Part shown: one piece after another, positions 1 through 8,803 of the stretch | How positions within the stretch are numbered: the stretch's first letter is position 1 | Layout of the letters: each line of letters starts with the position of its first letter | Assembly: GCF_900143675.1 (NCBI RefSeq) | Contig: NZ_FRFC01000004.1 | Span: 124,001-188,000, forward strand | Source: Candidatus Nitrosotalea sinensis | Lineage (GTDB): Archaea > Thermoproteota > Nitrososphaeria > Nitrososphaerales > Nitrosopumilaceae | Direction: 5' to 3' | DNA length: 64,000 nucleotides | Made by a program: the position numbers and the translations under genes | The notes under the pieces: model-generated | Database searches by the model: none | Told to the model about the DNA's origin: nothing | The model's input: only the letters and a program-made list of their open reading frames with translations

Positions 1-226
1 ATGTCTTTGTCAGTTTAGCCTTGATTGTAATACTGTCCTCAGAATGTGTTATCTCTATGTTCTTCTTGTCCACCATGGGCAAGTCCATGTCAAGTATCCA
101 ACTGGAATGTCTCTCCTTTAGATGAGACAAGGGAATCAATTCCTTGTGGATAAAATCATTAAAGACTGTATCATCAAAAAACGAGCCCATCTGTTTTTCA
201 ATGAATTTTCCAAAATCACTCATCAT
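1..226 (-). CDS. Hsp20/alpha-crystallin family small heat-shock protein, C-terminus off window
   Basis: The first 75 codons are visible on the minus strand and the rest runs off the left edge. The visible part is a short N-terminal arm followed by a beta-rich stretch (SSWILDMDLPMVDKKNIEI, then SITIKAKL) that matches the start of an alpha-crystallin domain. Small heat-shock proteins are ATP-independent holdases. The start ATG lies 3 nt after the PAC2 stop codon, so the two genes are almost certainly co-transcribed; a second ATG follows directly. The pairing with a proteasome-chaperone homologue and the nearby thermosome suggests a proteostasis cluster. Confidence 0.75.
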   Translation of the reverse strand, partial: MMSDFGKFIEKQMGSFFDDTVFNDFIHKELIPLSHLKERHSSWILDMDLPMVDKKNIEITHSEDSITIKAKLTKT

Positions 227-229
227 ATA

Positions 230-964
230 TCACTTGTATATCTGCGGGGGAACAGTTGATGGCTCTTTTTGCGCTTGTAATACATTCAATGTATCCTCCA
301 TGAGTTGCCTGTTTTGCAATCTCAGATAGTCAATTTGTTTTTTAAACTCGTCAAGGTTTATCTCTTTTTTTATTATTTGGGAAACAGTCTTGATTGTCTG
401 CATTGCAGCATCAGGATCTGGAAAGAAATAGTTGCACTCGGTATGAAATGTAATTGTGGGTATTGCAGAGCTTCTCAAATATGACAGAATGGTAGCATCA
501 GGGCCACTTATCACACCTGAGAGAAACTTTGGTATGGAATTATCGTACAATAATTTCTCAAGGCTTTCATGTGTTACCAAGCCATATGTTTTCAAATGCA
601 TAACATCTCTGTCTGGAACATGAATCCCAGACAAGAACACAATCAAATCAATGCGGTTCTTTTTTGAAAAATCCACAACAGATTCTGTAAACTCTATTGC
701 ATTTTCATAATCTATTGGAATGTCTGACAAAATTGCATAAATGTTCTCTTTTTGATATATCCGTACAGGACCTACCATTTGTCCATTGTCTACAAAGATT
801 ATGGATGCCGGACTGTCCTGTATCTCACCTATCAATTCCATCTTTAATGTATGAATGACATATGTGATTGACATTGTACCTATCAGCCCAGGTCCTGGCA
901 AGCCAAGAAGCAACACTCTGGGAGTTTTTACCAATTCTGTTTTTTTCATCTTGGAGCTCTGCAT
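230..964 (-). CDS. PAC2 family protein (proteasome assembly chaperone-like)
   Basis: A protein of about 244 aa with the PAC2 signature near the N-terminus (LLLGLPGPGLIGTM), followed by conserved stretches such as IIFVDNGQMVGPVRIY and YAILSDIPID. PAC2-fold proteins in archaea are related to proteasome assembly chaperones, but their exact role is not settled. An upstream in-frame TTG at 1018 would give a longer protein, but the TATA-like box at about 990-1000 places transcription start near 968. The ATG at 964 or the one at 949 is therefore the better start. It is upstream of the Hsp20 gene in the same operon. Confidence 0.85.
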   Translation of the reverse strand: MQSSKMKKTELVKTPRVLLLGLPGPGLIGTMSITYVIHTLKMELIGEIQDSPASIIFVDNGQMVGPVRIYQKENIYAILSDIPIDYENAIEFTESVVDFSKKNRIDLIVFLSGIHVPDRDVMHLKTYGLVTHESLEKLLYDNSIPKFLSGVISGPDATILSYLRSSAIPTITFHTECNYFFPDPDAAMQTIKTVSQIIKKEINLDEFKKQIDYLRLQNRQLMEDTLNVLQAQKEPSTVPPQIYK

Positions 965-989
965 TTCCTTGTTGTTTATTGTATTTGAC

Positions 990-1060
990 GTATAAAAATA
1001 ACATGCCTGCTTTACCATTAATGATTATCATTGTTGGAAATCTCCATCATGTTATAAAAT
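990..1060. promoter_or_regulatory. Divergent promoter region, PAC2/Hsp20 operon and thermosome
   Basis: Two TATA-like boxes face away from each other. The minus-strand box (TATTTTTATA, 1000-991) is about 30 nt before the PAC2 start. The plus-strand box (GTTATAAAAT, 1051-1060) is about 25 nt before the thermosome ATG. The spacing implies near-leaderless transcripts both ways and possible co-regulation of proteostasis genes. Confidence 0.6.
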
Positions 1061-1082
1061 TAAAAAATATCATGGTTCTATT

Positions 1083-2720
1083 ATGGCATCAGTCCAAACA
1101 ACCTCTGAAGGCATCCCGGTTATAGTGCTAAAAGAGGGCTCAAAGCAAGCCCGCGGAAGAGATGCACAGCGAAGCAACATCGCAGCTGCAAAACTAATTG
1201 CAGAGATTGTTAGTACAAGCCTGGGCCCACGCGGGATGGATAAAATGCTAGTAGATTCTGTTGGAGATATTACAATAACAAATGATGGCGCAACTATCCT
1301 AAAAGAGATTGATGTCCAGCATCCTGCAGCAAAGATGATGGTAGAGGTTGCCAAAGCAACTGACAGCGAGGTTGGAGACGGCACAACATCTGCCGTAGTC
1401 TTGGCAGGAGCGCTGCTTGAAAAGGCAGAAAGTCTTATCGATAATGACATTCATCCGGTAATAATTGCAGACGGTTACAAAAAAGCCGCTATGAGGGCAA
1501 TCTCACTGCTTGGAGAGATTTCACAAAAAGTCGAACCAAAAAACAGGGACATTCTTGAAAAAATTGCAATAACTACAATGCAGACCAAATTGATATCAGT
1601 AGAAGCAGCAGATCTTGCAAAACTTGTAGTAGATGCAGCCTTGTCAGTTGTCACACAGAAAGCATCTGGGAACAATGTTGATTTGAACAACATAAAAATT
1701 GAAAAAAAGACCGGAGGTTCTGTACTTGATAGCACCCTGATATCAGGTATAGTTTTAGACAAGGAAATTGTGCACAGCGGAATGCCAAGAAAAATTGAGA
1801 ATGCAAGAATTGCCCTAGTTACTGCACCACTTGAAATTGAAAAGACAGAATTTGAAGCCAAGATAAACATCTCAAGTCCTGATCAAATCAAGTCCTTCAT
1901 GGAAGAAGAAGATAGCATTCTTCGAGGAATGGTGGAGAAAATAAAATCATCCGGGGCAAATGTACTTCTCTGTCAAAAAGGAATTGATGATATTGCTCAG
2001 CACCACCTGTCAAAGGCTGGCATACTTGCAGTAAGGAGAATAAAAGAAAGCGACATGTCCAAGCTTGCAAAAGCAACAGGCGGAAGAATAGTAGGCAGCG
2101 TAAATGATTTGACTGGGAAAGATTTGGGCGAATCTGCAACAGTTGAAGAAAAAACAATTGAAAATGACAACTGGGTGTTCATTGAAGGATGCAAGAATCC
2201 AAAAGCTGTCACATTATTGATACGGGGAGGATCTCAGAGGGTAATCGATGAGGTAGATAGGTCGTTGCATGACGCATTGATGGTTGTAAAAGACGTAATT
2301 GAAAAACCGCTTATTGTGTATGGAGGGGGCTCACCTGAGGCATTTGTTTCACACAATCTCAGACTTTGGGCTCAGACCTTGTCCGGTAGGGAACAGCTTG
2401 CAGTAGAAAAATTTGCAGAGGCACTAGAATCAATACCCTTGGCACTTGCAAGAAATGCAGGCATGAATCCAATTGATGCAATAACTCAATTGCGCTCAAG
2501 ACAAAACTCTGGTGAAAAATGGGCCGGAATTGATACAATAAACGGGCAAGTAGGAAATATTGAAAAATTACAGATTATCGAGCCTTCCAAAGTAAAAGAA
2601 CAAGTCATAAAATCTGCAACAGAGACTGCCAACATGATACTGCGAATTGACAATGTCGTAGCATCATCAAAAGGACCATCAACACCGCCTGGCATGCCTC
2701 AAGGTCCAGAAATGGGGTAA
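1083..2720 (+). CDS. Thermosome subunit (group II chaperonin)
   Basis: A 545-aa group II chaperonin, normal length for the family, that folds proteins in the cytoplasm with ATP in a double ring with a built-in lid. Conserved nucleotide-binding motifs are visible: [11 protein letters not shown] (46-56), NDGATIL (67-73) and GDGTTS (98-103). The C-terminus ends in a Pro/Met/Gly tail ([15 protein letters not shown]), a variant of the GGM-rich tail that lies inside the ring. The ATG sits about 25 nt after a TATA-like box, consistent with a leaderless mRNA. The gene is monocistronic and convergent with htpX. Confidence 0.97.
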   Translation: MASVQTTSEGIPVIVLKEGSKQARGRDAQRSNIAAAKLIAEIVSTSLGPRGMDKMLVDSVGDITITNDGATILKEIDVQHPAAKMMVEVAKATDSEVGDGTTSAVVLAGALLEKAESLIDNDIHPVIIADGYKKAAMRAISLLGEISQKVEPKNRDILEKIAITTMQTKLISVEAADLAKLVVDAALSVVTQKASGNNVDLNNIKIEKKTGGSVLDSTLISGIVLDKEIVHSGMPRKIENARIALVTAPLEIEKTEFEAKINISSPDQIKSFMEEEDSILRGMVEKIKSSGANVLLCQKGIDDIAQHHLSKAGILAVRRIKESDMSKLAKATGGRIVGSVNDLTGKDLGESATVEEKTIENDNWVFIEGCKNPKAVTLLIRGGSQRVIDEVDRSLHDALMVVKDVIEKPLIVYGGGSPEAFVSHNLRLWAQTLSGREQLAVEKFAEALESIPLALARNAGMNPIDAITQLRSRQNSGEKWAGIDTINGQVGNIEKLQIIEPSKVKEQVIKSATETANMILRIDNVVASSKGPSTPPGMPQGPEMG

Positions 2721-2733
2721 TTGTTTTTCTAAA

Positions 2734-3642
2734 CTAAATTCCAAGATTGTCAGAGTTGCGCAACTCTTGTTCTATTCTCATCAAACGCTTTACACGTTCC
2801 GTAACTGGTGGATGTGTAGAGAAAAGTTGTGCTATGCTCTGACCTGATACTGCAGGTATGATGAAAAACGCATTCATTCCCTCTACTTTTTGAAGTTGTT
2901 GTACTGGAGCAGTCTTTATTTCTCCGCTTATCTTCATTAATGCGCGGGATAGATTCATTGGTTTTCCTGTCAAGTATGCACCTCCACGGTCTGCCGCAAA
3001 TTCTCTGTATCGAGAGATGGCTCGTATGATGAGAAAACTCAGGAACCAAACAATTCCAGCTACAATTAGTACGATAAACATATTTCCATTTTGTTGCTGC
3101 CTTCCACCATATCCATAGCCTCCCCACATGGAGCTAAACATGGAAGATTGCATAAGATACCATGCTATTGTTGAAAATAGGCTGGCCAAAGTTATGATTG
3201 TTACATCTCGGTTTCTAATATGCGTCAATTCATGCGACAACACACCCTCTAGCTCATCTTTTGTCAGTATCTTCATTATTCCTGTACTTGCAACCACTAC
3301 GGAACTTTTTGGACCCTTGCCTGTGGCAAATGCGTTTGGTACGTCACTTGTCATGACACCTACTCTTGGCTTTGGAATCTTTGCCTTTTGTGCCAGATCT
3401 TCAATTATTTGATGCAATATTGGATACTCTTCTTTTGACACAATCTTGGTTCCAGTACTCCATAGTACCAATCTGTCAGAGAAGAACCATTGTGCACCAA
3501 TCATCAATCCTGCAATTATTGAAATTGGAACTATGCCTAGCCCGAAATACATGGAAATAAAACTCAAAAATGCCAAATAGATGATAGTTAGAGCAAAAAA
3601 GCTAATTGCCATTCTCAAAGTTAGCTGAAGGTCGCGTTGCAT
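2734..3642 (-). CDS. htpX: HtpX-like M48 membrane metalloprotease
   Basis: A 302-aa membrane zinc protease for quality control of membrane proteins. It has two hydrophobic segments near the N-terminus, the zinc motif HELTHIRNRD, further membrane segments, and the downstream glutamate ligand region REFAADRGGAYL. A C-terminal HPPVTERVKRL is typical of HtpX. A Gly/Gln/Asn-rich loop lies between the motif and the last membrane segments. A TATA-like TTTTAAATTAAG about 27 nt upstream supports the start. It ends 14 nt from the thermosome stop. Confidence 0.93.
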   Translation of the reverse strand: MQRDLQLTLRMAISFFALTIIYLAFLSFISMYFGLGIVPISIIAGLMIGAQWFFSDRLVLWSTGTKIVSKEEYPILHQIIEDLAQKAKIPKPRVGVMTSDVPNAFATGKGPKSSVVVASTGIMKILTKDELEGVLSHELTHIRNRDVTIITLASLFSTIAWYLMQSSMFSSMWGGYGYGGRQQQNGNMFIVLIVAGIVWFLSFLIIRAISRYREFAADRGGAYLTGKPMNLSRALMKISGEIKTAPVQQLQKVEGMNAFFIIPAVSGQSIAQLFSTHPPVTERVKRLMRIEQELRNSDNLGI

Positions 3643-3736
3643 TCTCTGATACTATATGCTGATTCTTAATTTAAAACTTGAGAAGATCCAATTAGATCTT
3701 ACGATAAGATTTTTTCAAATCAAAAGATATGAAGGT

Positions 3737-4906
3737 CTAGAAGATATCTTTCTTGTCTACTTTTCTAATAGTAGTCTTCCAGCGTTTCTTGCTTCTCTGG
3801 GATAGGTTTCTTACCACTTTGCTTCCAATTGCGTCGAAAATCTTTGAGAGATCCCATCCACTTTCTGTATAGTTGTAAGTCCTGTATGGGCTTGCTATTC
3901 TGACTGCTACTTGGTAATGTGGTCTGTTAGTTGAAGGATTGTGAATTGTCTTGATTGATGCTTTTGCTTGTTCTACTTCTGGATAGACCTTTGAGAGATT
4001 TCGAATTATCTTGTCAAACTTTGTTTTGACAATCTCAGAGCTGTCATAATCTTCTGGCAGTCCTACTATGTAAAGTGGAACTTCACTTGGTATCTTGGAC
4101 TCTAGTATGTTGATGATGTCCTTGTATGTTATTATTCCATGTATATTCCCCCACAATGACAACAAACAACATGATGTGTCATTTTTGAGCATTGATTCTA
4201 TGACTGAACTAAGTGGAGCATTGGTATTCAAGTTTGGAATTCGTGTGCTGCCGATATTTCCAATCTGTGTCTGGTATTTCTTTTTTAGATTCAAACCTCG
4301 GAGTCCTGAACCGAGTCTTTCGCCAGGTTTTATCACTTGCAATAAATGCATTGATGTCAAGACTTGGGTAACTTTGCCATTTTTTACTATTGGTAAATGA
4401 TCAATTCTTTTTGTTGTCATTATCTTTCGTGCAGTTGCAATAGAATCACTGCTGTTTGCCGTGATTGGGTCTGCAGTAAGTATTGTATTTGCTGATATCC
4501 ATTTCAAATCCTGCTTGTGTAATAATTCTACAATGTCTTTGCCATTTACTATGCCAACAATTTCATCTCTTTCAACTACTGGGACAGAACGCATTCTATA
4601 ATGAGACAATATCGCAGCTGCTTTTTCTATCGTATCATTTTTAGAAAGTGGCTGAATCTTTCGTAGTAATGATCTTATCTTTGTACTTTCAATGTCTTTG
4701 ACGCCTAATAGTTCTCGTGCACTAATTGTCAAGACGTCTTTTCCTTCCATACAAAATGCGTCATAAGAATCAGAATTTACCAGCACTCCGATTGTCTTTG
4801 ATGCTACAAAAGATGAATCAAGGATTGTTGGCTTTTTCATTATTTTTGCTACTTTTAATTCTCTTACATCTTTGAGATGTTGGTATATTACTTGGGGTGA
4901 GCTCAT
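3737..4906 (-). CDS. Four-CBS protein with C-terminal ribosome-hibernation-factor-like domain
   Basis: A 389-aa protein. CBS motifs lie at about residues 18-75, 77-130, 138-193 and 220-270; CBS pairs usually sense adenine nucleotides. Residues about 276-380 look like the RaiA/HPF fold: an alternating hydrophobic strand and helix, then HYQVAVRIASPYRTYNYTE, then WDLSKIFDAIGSKVVRNL followed by a basic end, as in the HPF pattern of an Asp-initiated helix leading into Lys/Arg. From general knowledge, CBS-containing ribosome inactivation factors have been described in other archaea; I have not checked orthology. The inferred role is energy-sensing ribosome hibernation. The domain call for the tail is from pattern only. 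Confidence 0.75.
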   Translation of the reverse strand: MSSPQVIYQHLKDVRELKVAKIMKKPTILDSSFVASKTIGVLVNSDSYDAFCMEGKDVLTISARELLGVKDIESTKIRSLLRKIQPLSKNDTIEKAAAILSHYRMRSVPVVERDEIVGIVNGKDIVELLHKQDLKWISANTILTADPITANSSDSIATARKIMTTKRIDHLPIVKNGKVTQVLTSMHLLQVIKPGERLGSGLRGLNLKKKYQTQIGNIGSTRIPNLNTNAPLSSVIESMLKNDTSCCLLSLWGNIHGIITYKDIINILESKIPSEVPLYIVGLPEDYDSSEIVKTKFDKIIRNLSKVYPEVEQAKASIKTIHNPSTNRPHYQVAVRIASPYRTYNYTESGWDLSKIFDAIGSKVVRNLSQRSKKRWKTTIRKVDKKDIF

Positions 4907-4996
4907 TTTGTTATCTTGTCCTCAATTGTGACAGAATGATGGCGTATAAAAACAAACCACTTGGTTTTTGTTCGTGATAATTACTTGATTATATTG

Positions 4997-5524
4997 TTAT
5001 TGGATCCTAAAAGAATGGCCTGCTTTTACATAAAATATCAGGGTGGCCATAATTGATATTGCAAATATCATAGCAGCAAGTGGGCCAAACTCCGGGATTG
5101 CAGGAACTGTTTGGCCTTGAGAAGATGTAGCATTGTTTGTTGGAGGGATAGTTTGTGTTGTACCAGTATATTGGAATGTTGTCTTTGCTGTTTTATCAGG
5201 TCCTCCGTAGGTGACATCAATCTCATATGTTCCAGCACTTTTCCACAAGTTTCCACCTGCAACAGCTTGAACTGAATACGAGTATGTGCTAGGATCAACA
5301 TCTGCTTGTGCAATGTAAACAGGTGTCTGTCCATTTTTTATCACTATTGATATTGGTATATTCAATTGGTCGGTTACCTTTCCTGAAATTATCATGGTAT
5401 CACCATCTGCATATGACGACTTGTCTGTTTGTACTGTTATAGGACTTGTCTGACCAAATGCTGGATATGACGTAAACATGGCACCTATGACTAGTAATAA
5501 TACAAGTGATCTGATTTGCAACAC
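4997..5524 (-). CDS. PEFG-CTERM surface protein with Ig-like domain
   Basis: A 175-aa exported protein. It has a signal peptide (about 1-24, ending near AFG), a beta-rich ectodomain starting ITVQTDKSSYADGDTM, a Thr/Ser/Gln/Pro linker, then IPEFGPLA, a hydrophobic segment and a short basic tail. That is the thaumarchaeal PEFG-CTERM sorting signal, probably cleaved by an archaeosortase. The protein at 41695-42468 has the same domain layout and opening motif, so the two are paralogues. A TATA-like CTTAAATAA lies about 25 nt upstream. Confidence 0.85.
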   Translation of the reverse strand: MLQIRSLVLLLVIGAMFTSYPAFGQTSPITVQTDKSSYADGDTMIISGKVTDQLNIPISIVIKNGQTPVYIAQADVDPSTYSYSVQAVAGGNLWKSAGTYEIDVTYGGPDKTAKTTFQYTGTTQTIPPTNNATSSQGQTVPAIPEFGPLAAMIFAISIMATLIFYVKAGHSFRIQ

Positions 5525-5612
5525 CTAGGACTTGATTTGTGATTATTTAAGATTCTCGATTCATAACATTGATCCCATCTGAGATTTTTTCCACACTGAT
5601 TAAACTAGAAGA

Positions 5613-5681
5613 GACGGAAACGTGTTTTTACCTGCCATACCTCTGTACGTCACGTTGGGTCAATACCCCGCGTTTCCGTCC
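5613..5681 (-). ncRNA. Candidate structured small RNA (strand uncertain)
   Basis: A 69-nt element closed by a long stem: 5613-5624 pairs with 5669-5680 (10 perfect bp plus one wobble and one more pair in the plus sense). Inside is a GGGT-CAAT-ACCC hairpin. It lies in a 450-bp gap without a strong gene. On the minus strand a TATA-like TTAAATAATT (5711-5702) lies about 25 nt before the stem, so transcription would start at its first base; this is why minus is preferred. The wobble pair would favour plus, so the strand is not certain. The class is unknown. Confidence 0.5.
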
Positions 5682-5706
5682 AATATACAATACGTGTACA
5701 AATTAT

Positions 5707-5901
5707 TTAAGACTGATCCTGGTTATCATACAAGATTTCTGACACAATGTTGAAATGACATTTTGCAATCTTCTCACATTCTTGATGGATACATGAAAGT
5801 TGCCATGTGAATCTCTCACTGTTTTTTCTGTTTTTCTCCGACGTCGTATTTTTTGGGATTATCTTTTTTGATATTGTTCTTTTCTTTATTTTGCTTGTCA
5901 C
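5707..5901 (-). CDS. Doubtful small Lys- and Cys-rich ORF
   Basis: An open frame of 64 codons from a GTG (a longer version starts at 5982). The N-terminal half is Lys-rich; the C-terminal half has CIHQECEKIAKCHF, which could bind a metal. It overlaps the promoter of the gene at 5977 in its longer form, and its stop codon lies inside the TATA-like box of the RNA candidate. I do not recognise it. It may be chance. Confidence 0.25.
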   Translation of the reverse strand: MTSKIKKRTISKKIIPKNTTSEKNRKNSERFTWQLSCIHQECEKIAKCHFNIVSEILYDNQDQS

Positions 5902-5976
5902 ATTGTAGTGTGCTACACTGACAGCGACATTTGGTAAAGGTGAGCTTAAAATAGAATGGTTCCCAGATGGCTTAAC

Positions 5977-6333
5977 ATGCAAGGCTCAAATGCACTTGAT
6001 AACTATGATTCAAAAAAGGCAGAAAAATCTCTAAAGATGCTATTTACTGACAAGAGTAACGAATTTCGCGAATTGGCTAATGGGATAGGATATCCTACAT
6101 CAAACAAAGGATGGGAATTAATCATACTAAATTTCTGTCTTGATTTTAGCGATTGTTTCAAAGCATGGTCAAGCAAAGACAATAGTGCTGATCATATGCA
6201 GGTACACAAATGTAATACCATGATGAGACAAATTGGTCTTGGCAAGACCAACATGACTGAAGTAACTCATCTTGAAAACATTGCATATAGACTTGCAGAA
6301 GATTTCAAGGCAATATACAAGAGAATAGAATAA
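5977..6333 (+). CDS. Hypothetical helical protein, 118 aa
   Basis: I do not recognise the family. The predicted protein is mostly helical and charged, with no membrane segment and three cysteines, ending in a basic helix. An upstream in-frame ATG (5956) exists, but the TATA-like CTTAAAATAG at about 5943-5952 lies only a few nt from it and 25-30 nt from the ATG at 5977, so the shorter form is preferred. It is convergent with the SDR gene. Confidence 0.65.
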   Translation: MQGSNALDNYDSKKAEKSLKMLFTDKSNEFRELANGIGYPTSNKGWELIILNFCLDFSDCFKAWSSKDNSADHMQVHKCNTMMRQIGLGKTNMTEVTHLENIAYRLAEDFKAIYKRIE

Positions 6334-6358
6334 ATTTCCAGAAGTTTTTTAGAAAAAA

Positions 6359-7126
6359 CTATCCTTCTGAAGCTGATTTTCCGCCGTCTACGTTGAGTAT
6401 CACACCTGAAATCCACTTGGCGTCATCAGATGCCAGATACGTCACAGCGTTTGCTACATCTGTCGGTTCCCCAATTTTATTCAAAGGTTGTCTATCTTCC
6501 AATACTTTTCTTGCCTCAGGATAGTCTAGGTATGATTTTATCATTCCTGCATTTACTATTCCCGGATTGACACAATTGCATCTGATGTTTCTTCGTGCAT
6601 ATTCTACTGCCAAGCCCTTCGTGAACATGTTTATGGCTGCTTTTGTGGTGCAATATACTGTCAGATGCACCTTCGGTATTGCTCTTTCTGCAGATATTGA
6701 GCCAATGTTAATTATTGAACCACCATTTTTGTTTTCAAGCATTTTCACTAGAACTGACTTTGTGATTCTGAATGTACCAAACAAGTTGGTGTCTACCAAT
6801 AAATTGCAATCATCGTCAGTCATTTCGTGAAAATGTATTGGGTCTGTAATTATTCCTGCATTGTTTACTAGAATGTCTATTCTTCCATAATGATCCATTA
6901 TCTGATTTACCGTTTGAATAACTTGCGGTTCTTTTGTTATGTCACACGCAAGTGCAACTGTTTTTGTAGCATAATCTTTGATAGTTTTCCTGGCTTTTTC
7001 TAACTTGGGTAGGTCTCTCCCAAGTAATACTACGTTTGCACCTTCTTCCACAAACTTTTTTGATATTTCCAATCCGATGTCACTTGATGCACCTGTGACA
7101 ATTGCAATTTTGTCTTTTAGTTTCAT
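6359..7126 (-). CDS. Short-chain dehydrogenase/reductase (FabG/glucose-dehydrogenase-like)
   Basis: A 255-aa classical SDR with an N-terminal Rossmann fold (IVTGASSDIGLEI), the NNAG motif (LVNNAGI), the active-site Ser in NIGSIS and YCTTK as the YxxxK catalytic pair. The C-terminus (ISGVILNVDGGKS) is typical of the 3-oxoacyl-ACP reductase/glucose-1-dehydrogenase group. The substrate cannot be told from sequence. The TGxxxGxG loop has Asp where Gly is usual (TGASSDIG), which may affect cofactor binding. Confidence 0.9.
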   Translation of the reverse strand: MKLKDKIAIVTGASSDIGLEISKKFVEEGANVVLLGRDLPKLEKARKTIKDYATKTVALACDITKEPQVIQTVNQIMDHYGRIDILVNNAGIITDPIHFHEMTDDDCNLLVDTNLFGTFRITKSVLVKMLENKNGGSIINIGSISAERAIPKVHLTVYCTTKAAINMFTKGLAVEYARRNIRCNCVNPGIVNAGMIKSYLDYPEARKVLEDRQPLNKIGEPTDVANAVTYLASDDAKWISGVILNVDGGKSASEG

Positions 7127-7244
7127 GGAAGTATATTCAATACCATACTATATGAATAATTAAGTTCTCAGGTTCTTATCGTGGCTGGGAAATATGCATA
7201 CAAGTTAAAAATACATCCAGGTTGTAGACACTATCTTGTACTGC

Positions 7245-7259
7245 AAGGATATGATCCTT
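7245..7259. repeat. Short dyad in the eamA leader
   Basis: AAGGAT-ATG-ATCCTT is a perfect 6-bp inverted repeat with a 3-nt loop. It lies between a TATA-like GTTAAAAATACA (7204-7215) and the TTG start at 7298, so it would be in a leader of about 60 nt. It could be a hairpin or an operator. Evidence is structural only. Confidence 0.3.
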
Positions 7260-7297
7260 CATAACACTTTCATAACAAATTGTCTTGATTTGCAATA

Positions 7298-8191
7298 TTG
7301 AATTTCAAATCGCGTGGTTTTGGATATTTTGCAGCAGTGCTTTCTGCACTGTGTTTTGGTTCGGTAACTACTCTTGCAAAGCCTACCTTGGATGCCATGA
7401 ATCCTCTTGTCCTGACCTGCATAGTATATCTTGTCTCAGCAATAGCACTTACACCTGCCACTGTTACCAAGAAAACAACCCTTCAAAGAAAGGATCTCTT
7501 GAAAATAATACTAATTGCCATGGCAGGGGCAGTAATTGCGCCGCTTTTGTTTTTTAGTGGGCTTCGCCTTACATCTGCATCAAATACTGCTGTTTTATCA
7601 AATGTTGAGATTGTATTTACAGTAATAATTGCAATATTGTTTTTCAAAGAAAAAATCAACCGTGTTGGTTACATTGGACTTGCAATGGTAACTGTAGGAG
7701 CGACAGTCGTTACAAGTACTCCGGAATTAACAGGCATTATAAATCTGGATATTGGAAGTTTGATGGTCATTGGCTCGTCTCTTTTTTGGGCAATTGATAA
7801 CAATGTCAGCAAAATAATTACAAAAAAAGTTGATGTATTGAAGATAGCCCAATTCAAGTCAGGCATAGGTGGTCTAATTTTACTCATTATTGTATTTGCT
7901 GCAAATATTCCTATCTTGATTCCTTCAGGTGACATACCATTCATACTCTTGTTAGGAATAGTTGGATTTGCATTATCATTGTTCTTATTTTTGAAATCAC
8001 TTCACATAATAGGAGTTGTCAAAACAATAGTGATCTTTGCAACATCATCAGTATTTGGATTGATTTTTGCAATTTTATTTTTGCATGAAAAGATAAGTGA
8101 ATTTCAGATATCTGCAATCTGTGTCATGATTGTTGGAATTTATCTCATAAACAGAAAAGGGCAAGCAGATACCAGTCTAACTCCGCCATGA
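7298..8191 (+). CDS. EamA/DMT superfamily transporter
   Basis: A 297-aa integral membrane protein with about ten transmembrane helices in two homologous halves, as expected for EamA drug/metabolite transporters. It opens with a Gly-rich first helix (FAAVLSALCFGSVTTLAKP). Each half contains the FxEK-type end (ILFFKEKINRVGYIGL; ILFLHEKISEFQI). The substrate is unknown. The start is TTG at 7298; there is no good in-frame ATG nearby. It ends 8 nt from the frameshifted USP gene on the other strand. Confidence 0.88.
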   Translation: MNFKSRGFGYFAAVLSALCFGSVTTLAKPTLDAMNPLVLTCIVYLVSAIALTPATVTKKTTLQRKDLLKIILIAMAGAVIAPLLFFSGLRLTSASNTAVLSNVEIVFTVIIAILFFKEKINRVGYIGLAMVTVGATVVTSTPELTGIINLDIGSLMVIGSSLFWAIDNNVSKIITKKVDVLKIAQFKSGIGGLILLIIVFAANIPILIPSGDIPFILLLGIVGFALSLFLFLKSLHIIGVVKTIVIFATSSVFGLIFAILFLHEKISEFQISAICVMIVGIYLINRKGQADTSLTPP

Positions 8192-8199
8192 TCTTTGTA

Positions 8200-8660
8200 C
8201 TAATGCACAATCGTTACAGGACATTTTGCCATCTCTGAAATCTTTCTACTTGTACTTCCCAGTGTCATTATTTTTGAGATTCCAGATAGGCCCTGCTTCC
8301 AATTATTATAAAGTCGATTTCTTTATCTTGTGCAAATTTCAATAATTTGTCAACAGTATTTCCCTCTAAAACAAATTCTTTCATAGATACTCCTGAATCT
8401 CGATATTTTTCATGTATCTTTTTTAATTGCAGTTCTGATGTATTTTTTACAGATTTTGTTATCTGGGAAATAGTTTTTCTGGTTCCCTGTGAGAGATTCC
8501 AACCAGGAGGACTCACAGTACTCAAATCTGCCACATTTACCACATATAATGTGGAGCCAAACATACTTCCAATGTCCACTGCCATCCCTAATGCTTTCTG
8601 AGAATGTTTGGAACCATCATATGGCACCAAGATATTCTTGTATTTTCTATTCATCATCAT
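8200..8660 (-). pseudogene. Universal stress protein (UspA), frameshifted near the C-terminus
   Basis: The N-terminus (NILVPYDGSKHSQKALG) is typical of UspA. The intact frame stops at 8268 after IIIGSRAYLESQK. One base earlier in frame the DNA reads on as GLSGISKIMTLGSTSRKISE and ends with CPVTIVH at 8200, which is the normal USP C-terminus with its nucleotide-loop glycines. The break is at a G/C run (8289-8293, GGCCC on plus); one extra C would restore a 153-aa protein. It is either a real lesion or a base-call error. A TATA-like CATAAAATTT lies about 25 nt upstream. Confidence 0.8.
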
Positions 8661-8803
8661 AGTTTGACAACTTTCAAAATTAAATTTTATGATTGATTGT
8701 CACAGATGATAATCTAGATATTTGTTTTACGATAGACAATTACCATGTCTGATAATCTGAGTGATGCTTCAAATATTTTATACTTGAATGTTAGTGGATC
8801 AAA

